This document shows, in pieces, positions 58,206 through 64,000 of a stretch of 64,000 nucleotides of DNA. Every line of letters starts with the position of its first letter. Within the stretch, counting starts at the first letter, position 1. Under the pieces are notes generated by a model. It was not told the DNA's origin. It did not search any database and was given only the letters and a program-made list of their open reading frames with translations. Position numbers and translations under genes: made by a program. The DNA comes from Bufo bufo (lineage: Eukaryota; Chordata; Amphibia; Anura; Bufonidae): assembly GCF_905171765.1 (NCBI RefSeq), contig NC_053392.1:342705010-342769009 (forward strand). The letters run 5' to 3'.

Positions 58206-60156
58206 CTCATTTATTTTGTAACATTTCATTTATTATCCTTCAAATATTCTGTTCTGCATTTTATTGAACTATGTCCTGTACCTCAATTATTATATAGTTC
58301 TTTGACTGTGTCTGTGCAACAGGTTTTGATTTCCATCCCTCCCTTATATGCTTTAGTCATTTCTAAAACACTGTAGAAAGATAAGTAGAAGATCAAGAAC
58401 TACCATGATATGGCAATCATATCTTTCATTGAGGCTTCATTTGTTGTGGCAGTAAAATTAACTTCATTCTCTATGAAGTAAATGGAAAAAACTTCACAAT
58501 CAGGTTTTTGGAAACCAAAATCAGGAGTGAAACATAAAAGGAAAGAAAGTAGAAAGGGCAGATATGACTTCTCTTTTTTTTTTTATTCACTTCTGGTTTT
58601 GGTTTCGAACCCCGATTGTGTGGCCATAACCTAAAAGTTGCTTTACATTACCTCTTTTTTTCAAAAATGCTGAATTTTTTTTTGTTGGCTTTTTAAGCAA
58701 AAAGGTCAGCGGTGAGATGTTATATTGACCAATAGTAAGTTATAAAATGTAGTTTACTTGCATTTCTTTCTCTCTTTGCATTTTTAAATTGCTGCAAAAA
58801 TATTTGTAAAGCACGCTTGAATTTCATCTCATTTTTACAAGCCAGAAAAAATGCCAGGAAAAATACCTAGTGTGCCAGCACCCTAGATGTAAATTCACAC
58901 CTAGTTATTTTATTCTTAATTAGACAAACACCCCAATAATTAATTATATTGCATTATTGCTATATTACGTACATTACATTTTTCCTCTCTGGTAGCGCCC
59001 CCTTCTGTCTACCCTTCTGGTCCACCTTCTCCTGTACTTAGAGGTGGACTTACATGCTCAGTAGCTTCCCCGCTGTCTTCTCCTCCCCTCAGTGCTGGTG
59101 TAGTACTCTCATAGTGAAGTAAGTAAAGCAACTATCCACCCACAGAAAGGGAAGCAAGTCCTCCAGACAAGCAGATAAATTCGTTCAAAAAAGAGTTTTA
59201 AATTATTGGGATAACTCTTGCAATACCAATTTCCCAAATTTCTTACAAAAAACCCCAACAAATGCAGGTCAGATAAACTTTCCAAAAGTTCATCCAGTAA
59301 TCAGTGCTCCCAATAATCATGCTCTTACTGAAGGCTTATTAGAAAATCAGCTGTATTTTCAGATGTGATATAATGCATGATTCTTTAGACGTCATCAACA
59401 CACACCAAAAATGCAGCCATTGAGACTCCACGTGCCGCTATATGGTGGCTTCAAATGGCACTGTATTCTGTATAATATCCATATATGAAGATATTCGTTG
59501 CTTGAATATTAAATTCCTCTATAATCCAGCATCCATATTTTTTTTCTGTTGAATTCAGATGGAAAAACCCTGGTGTTAGGTACAGTATAACTGCATACAT
59601 TCTAGGCCCCCTGTATAAGTAAGAGCTTGTAATGAGTCGTAAAATAGCTGTGTGTGAGCCCTAATGTTTGTAAGTCAAGCTTGAAAGGTAGGTTTCAGTC
59701 TATTAAACATAATTTTACATACCAGTCTCAAACTTTGTCATAATAACCTAGTAGTATGTGTTAATGGTATGTACCCCCCCTCAAAACCCACCATAAAGAA
59801 TGTAAGGATTTTAGAAACAAATCATATCTGCATTTCTTGAATAGCTAACCTGGCTGCAGAGTGTCTCGCTGTAAGCTAAAGCTAACGTATATAATATGGT
59901 ACATTTCAAGCATCTCAAAAAGGAGCATAGTAGAGTCGTGCTTAACGGAGGCATTACAGAGTATGGACTTACTGCACACAGGACCACACACAATATGAAT
60001 ACAATGGAAATATCGCTCTTATATTAAGCATTGCTACTGTAATAACTATAATAATTTATACTTTCTAGTTATATTAGAGAGACCTGTGGCCTCATAAAAG
60101 TAACATCTACATTTATGAAACATAAGGAGTTCATTACTAATACAGAACCTGGCTAT
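58206..60156. other. Unclassified sequence
   Basis: No supported gene. Contains oligo-T/A tracts (58570, 58660), a CT-rich stretch (58980-59100), and otherwise unremarkable AT-rich sequence. Confidence 0.4.
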
Positions 60157-60787
60157 TAGGCTCTGTTCACATCTAATTTATGGTCTCCATTAAAGGGAGT
60201 CTGTCACCAGGAAATTGACGATAAAACAAGACACACAATACCTTTTTGGGCTGTCTCAGTTAAATGTAATGATACCTTTCACATGGCTATCTGGACAAAA
60301 ACTACTATTAATCCTTATGCAGATGAACAGTTAAGTGCACTGAGGATGAGCCTTAGCCACTGGGTGCACCCTTGAAAACTTTCTCTGCCAGCCCCTCCTA
60401 CACCTTGATTGACAGGACCAGTCATCAAGAAGGAAAGGAGAGGCTGGCAGAGGAAGTGGGGGTTAAAAGGCTACTCAGAATGGCTTTGGCCCAAGCTCAG
60501 TGCAGTTACTGGTTATTAGCATGTGGATGAAAAGTGCTGTTTCTCTAGAATGAAGCAAGGTTAAAGGTATCATTACATTCAGCTGAGCTCTGCAAAGCAT
60601 TGGGCATGGCTTACCAGTAAATTTCCGGGTGACATTCTCCCCTTAATGTATACCTTGGGATGGATGCATGTGTTTTTTTACTAGATACTGCACAAAAAGT
60701 ACTCTCATCAGGCTAATGTAACCATATGGATAGGTTTATCGTGTACGCCAGGAGCTTTCCCAGTGTTGTGATGTGAACGTAGCCTTA
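60157..60787. mobile_element. MITE (TAGGCTCTGTTCACATC ends) split by a second MITE
   Basis: Left TAGGCTCTGTTCACATCTA; right, reversed, TAAGGCTACGTTCACATCAC. Removing 60190-60646 leaves a ~175-bp element, typical of this kind. hAT affiliation is inferred. Confidence 0.68.
60190..60646. mobile_element. TTAA-flanked MITE inside the previous one
   Basis: TTAA at 60190-60193 and 60643-60646. Ends AAGGGAGTCTGTCACCAGG and, reversed, GGGGAGAATGTCACCCGGA. Mirrored inner blocks are GAAATTGAC / TAAATTTCC and TAATGATACCTTTCA / AAAGGTATCATTACA. Non-coding. TTAA target and GGG start suggest piggyBac mobilisation. Confidence 0.85.
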
Positions 60788-61211
60788 CAGTATCTATAAC
60801 CTATAAGGACAACATACCATATGTGGTTGATGATATTAGGTTTCATGTCTCCTGAGTATTCGAGTTTACTGTTGTCTGATGATCAACCAAAAGCTCCCAT
60901 TACAACGAGTTTCTGACTTTATCCAGTCCCCATCAGATGTTTGCATAGCTGATCCCTTCTGATCAATACTTCCATCTGTTGAAGGCTACTGCGGTCAAAA
61001 ACCACAAAATGAGACCTTAAGAGGGACACTGAGAATACTACTACATGAAAATCTACAGAATAGGGAAACATTTGGCACTGGGTAGGATGTCGATGAGTAC
61101 TTACAAATTATTATCGGAAGCTATTGACTTGAGCAATATAGTTTTTATTTATTGGATGGGGAATTGGGTTAAGCACACATACCAGCTAGGGTTAACTTTA
61201 TGCACGTATGC
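60788..61211. other. Unclassified sequence
   Basis: No supported gene or repeat boundary. Confidence 0.4.
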
Positions 61212-61530
61212 TAAAGGAGTTGTCATCTTTGACTATTGATGGCATATAACTAGGATGTGCCATCAAAGGGGAGTTCCGAAAAAAGTACAGAGAGCGTACT
61301 CAGCTGTTTTTGAAAGCCCCATAGAAATGAATGGAGAGCTCACCACGCAAGCACGGCCACCACTCCATTCTACGGAACTGCCAAAAAAAAGCTGAGCCAG
61401 CGCTCGGCTATTTTCAGAACTCTCATAGAAATGAATAGAGGGCAGGATAGGTGGGACCCACACCTATCTGACATTGGTGGCACATCCTAGTGGTATGCAA
61501 CCATTGTATCAGATGAGACAACCCCTTTAA
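61212..61530. mobile_element. MITE with TAAAGGAGTTGTCATC ends
   Basis: Left TAAAGGAGTTGTCATCTTTG; right, reversed, TTAAAGGGGTTGTCTCATCT. Mirrored ACTAGGATGTGCCA / TGGCACATCCTAGT and two CCCATAGAAATGAATGGAG-like blocks. Non-coding. Confidence 0.82.
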
Positions 61531-62751
61531 CAGAGTCTCATAAAGATGCGCCAAAATAACAACTCCTTGCTGATTCAGACCAAAATGAATCCCTTACTAG
61601 AAAAGTTTAAAATGATGAAAACTTGTGATGATAAAATTTTGGCATTGATTGGAACTGTTGATTAAATGGAAGAATGGAAAACTGGGTCTCTTTTTAATAG
61701 GTGCAGTTGCAGTATTGGCAGGATCATTATCTACAGGACTTGTCCTGGTAAAAAAAAATAATTCAAGATTCACATGGAAAGAGCAATGGAAAACTGTGAA
61801 TTGGAGATGAATCTGGACTACTTTACTATGCGGTGAAATCTTATTTTGTTTCTTGCAGGCAAATATTTACTGTCGTTTTCTATTTGCTTCACGGCAGATG
61901 AGCTTGCCATCTGTGAATCCCAGACTGCAACCCCTAGCACCCCTGTTACGAGCCGTCACTGACTTTTACTTACCAAGCTTATAATTAGTAAATAATGTTC
62001 TTCATTAAAAAATGGTCACACACTGCAGCCTTATGTCTTTATTTCAGGTCATTCTTTAAACAAACAGGAAACTAGACTAGTCAGCTAGATATACACGTCT
62101 ATATTACAGTATATATACCGTAAGCATGTATCACATGCAGTTTTTGCAGCAGAAATGGCTGTGGATTTCACCCTCTCCATTGTAAAGATCAGCAGCATAA
62201 ATTGACATGTTGCCGATTGCAAATCTGCAATCTATGCTGCGGTTTTCTTACTTTTTTAACATATCATCCACTTTTCTAGTACTAAACAACGCTGAGGATT
62301 TGTCGCATGAAAATCCATCAGCAAATCTGCATAATTTCAGTCATGTGTGGCTTAAAGGTGCCCACCCATCAACAGCAGCATGTTGTCTTCCAAGATCCAT
62401 AAATGATACATCTGGAGAAATGCAGCAGAAAACTGGACTGTTGATTCTTGGAAATGGTTTGTAGTCATATGAAACCATTGAAAAGAATAACTATTCCTGG
62501 GATGGACAAAGAACAAACAGAGGAGTCTTAGCCACAATGAAGTAAGGCTTCTGGATGAACCAAATCCAAGCAAAACACAGAGCAAAAATGATACCTCTAT
62601 CTTCAGGGATGGCCATTTCTGGCTACATAGGGCCCAATTTATGTGCTACGCCGGTCTTGAAGGGCCCAGCACAGGCCTTGTCATAAATCAAATGTCTCCT
62701 CTGGCAGTCCGTGTGCCTGACTTAAATCTACTCCAGCTCATAGCTAACATA
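61531..62751. other. Unclassified sequence
   Basis: 62110-62340 (TTGCCGATTGCAAATCTGCA) may be a dispersed repeat. No supported gene; short frames lack motifs. Confidence 0.4.
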
Positions 62752-63995
62752 CAGTGCTGCCCATAATTATTCATACCCCTGGCAAATTTTGACTTAAAGT
62801 TACTTTTATTCAACCAGCAAGTAATTTTTTGACGGGAAATTACATAGGTGTCTTCCAAAAGATAATAAGACGATGTACAAGAGGCATTATTGTGGTAAAA
62901 AAAAACATTTCTCAGCTTTTATGGAAAAGGAGTAGACTGGGCACACCTTGGATATTGGAAACTACTATTTATTACTTAATGAGTATTTAGGGATAAGAAC
63001 ACCAAAATATAATAGAAGTCACTATCACACTATTGGACAACATGCATATTGAGACTTCTGCGTATCAGTGATCGGGATGAAGCTGAACTGGTCACCGCCG
63101 CGATGTTGGCAGACCCGACAGCCTCACTCCAGTCCCTGCATAGGCAGAAAGTATAAATTATATAAATATTTGGATTTTAATAAACAGCAGTGTATTAACA
63201 GTATAATATGATAATAAAATGCAGTGGCAAATAAAATACGGTGTGGTATCGATGCAATATAATTCAGGTGACAATATAAGAATTTATGAATATATAAATA
63301 TATAAAAAAGGAAATTCGTTGATCCTGAGGATTTCCCAATGTCCAAATGGGCCAAGATGCCCACAGGTTCGTTTTGGCGATGTAAATGGACAAGGTGATG
63401 TTGTAAAAAATACCAACATAAAATCACTTGATTTGTTCAGTCATTAGACCAGCGGCATCCCGCTATCGGTCTGAAATTAATCCGACAATTGGACAGTAGT
63501 ACAAATAGGAACGTTCTTACCGATGCTGGAGGTTTCTCGCAATGGAGAGAAACCTCTGCCGTCTGTCGAAACTTGATCCCGGTTTAACTGCAGTCGGGTA
63601 GAACTCACGGTGGGTACTATGGATCACCTGTTAGCAGTCGAATCACTGCACGAGGTCCCGCTTGTTTGAGTCCAAATGAAGTATCCCAACCTTCCGCGTA
63701 GAGGTTTCAGATCAGCTGTGTTTGGTAACTCGGCTCAGAATTGTTCCTCTATGAAGTCAATGCGGTGCACTCGCATGTAGTAGAATTGGGGGGTCAGACC
63801 AGACGCGTTTCGGGGTTAGAGTGTCCCCTTCCTCAGTGGCTATCCGACCACCCCAAGAGACCATTCTTTTATACTTTAGCAAGGAGTTTTGGGAGACACC
63901 TATGTCATTTCCCGTCAAAAAATTACTTGTTGGTTGAATAAAAGTAACTTTAAGTCAAAATTTGCCAGGGGTTTGAATAATTATGGGCAGCACTG
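62752..63995. mobile_element. Tc1-type terminal repeats enclosing a PLE terminal segment
   Basis: Inverted repeats of about 115 bp: CAGTGCTGCCCATAATTATT from 62752 and the same reversed from 63995, with inner matches ATTTTTTGACGGGAAAT and CATAGGTGTC. TA flanks at 62750-62751 and 63996-63997. Between roughly 62940 and 63880 lies sequence of PLE terminal type with a hammerhead-like motif (63792-63848, minus). No transposase remains. Either a PLE fragment landed in a shrunken Tc1, or Tc1 ends have captured it. Confidence 0.82.
63792..63848 (-). ncRNA. Hammerhead-like motif, GUC site, paired stem I
   Basis: On the minus strand: stem I GGTC...CCA before the core pairs with TGG...GACC after it. 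Core CTGAGGA at 63836-63830, one extra A (63829), stem II GGGG / CCCC, GAA, stem III AC GC GT, C at the cleavage position. GTC is the most common hammerhead site. The extra A is the same deviation as at 19101. Confidence 0.68.
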
Positions 63996-64000
63996 TAGTT

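Overview
The window reads as repeat-dense vertebrate nuclear DNA, most likely from an anuran amphibian with a large genome. That assignment is inference. It rests on the mix of element families seen: Tc1/mariner, BED-type hAT, PGBD4-like piggyBac, GIY-YIG Penelope-like elements (PLEs), L1, CR1-like 3' ends and many small palindromic MITEs. I found no host gene or exon I could defend. Every recognisable protein belongs to a transposable element, and all but one are broken.

Layout. 1-913: end of a Tc1 element, inserted in a 38-bp minisatellite (916-2166). That array abuts a decayed hAT element (2167-5052). 5131-11296: a degenerate autonomous piggyBac with a minus-strand transposase relic and an L1 3' end inside it. 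12.86-19.85 kb: two PLE copies head to head, forming a ~2.9-kb inverted repeat; each carries a hammerhead-ribozyme-like motif. 20.4-22.9 kb: a palindromic non-autonomous element split by a second copy of the first Tc1 family. 23.1-25.8 kb: PLE remains split by a Tc1 element with an intact 356-codon transposase (24281-25351). 25880-27500: another Tc1 family with ~210-bp inverted repeats and a recently broken gene.

28.5-34.1 kb: hAT-type non-autonomous elements, a CR1-like 3' end and sequence I cannot classify. 34.2-40.8 kb: a second hAT element, with its transposase cut by a deletion and with a TTAA-flanked piggyBac derivative (34704-37556) in its 5' tandem repeats. 42.5-46.7 kb: a cluster of MITEs partly inside another piggyBac-like sequence. 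47.6-51.8 kb: a second CR1-like end, a GC-rich LTR-like block, a third piggyBac derivative and a PLE long-terminal-repeat-like piece with a hammerhead-like motif. 51811-52630: an 820-bp foldback element. 53-62 kb: mostly unclassified sequence with a tRNA-derived SINE and several MITEs. 62752-63995: Tc1-type inverted repeats enclosing another PLE terminal segment with a hammerhead-like motif.

How it fits together. The interest lies in the order of nested insertions and in the ribozyme motifs. Five hammerhead-like cores lie in PLE-type terminal sequence. The one at 13848-13912 (minus) has the canonical core and a fully paired stem I, stem II and short stem III. Hammerheads in PLEs are known from the literature, so the class is not new; these copies, including a variant with one extra base next to stem II, are the most testable items here.
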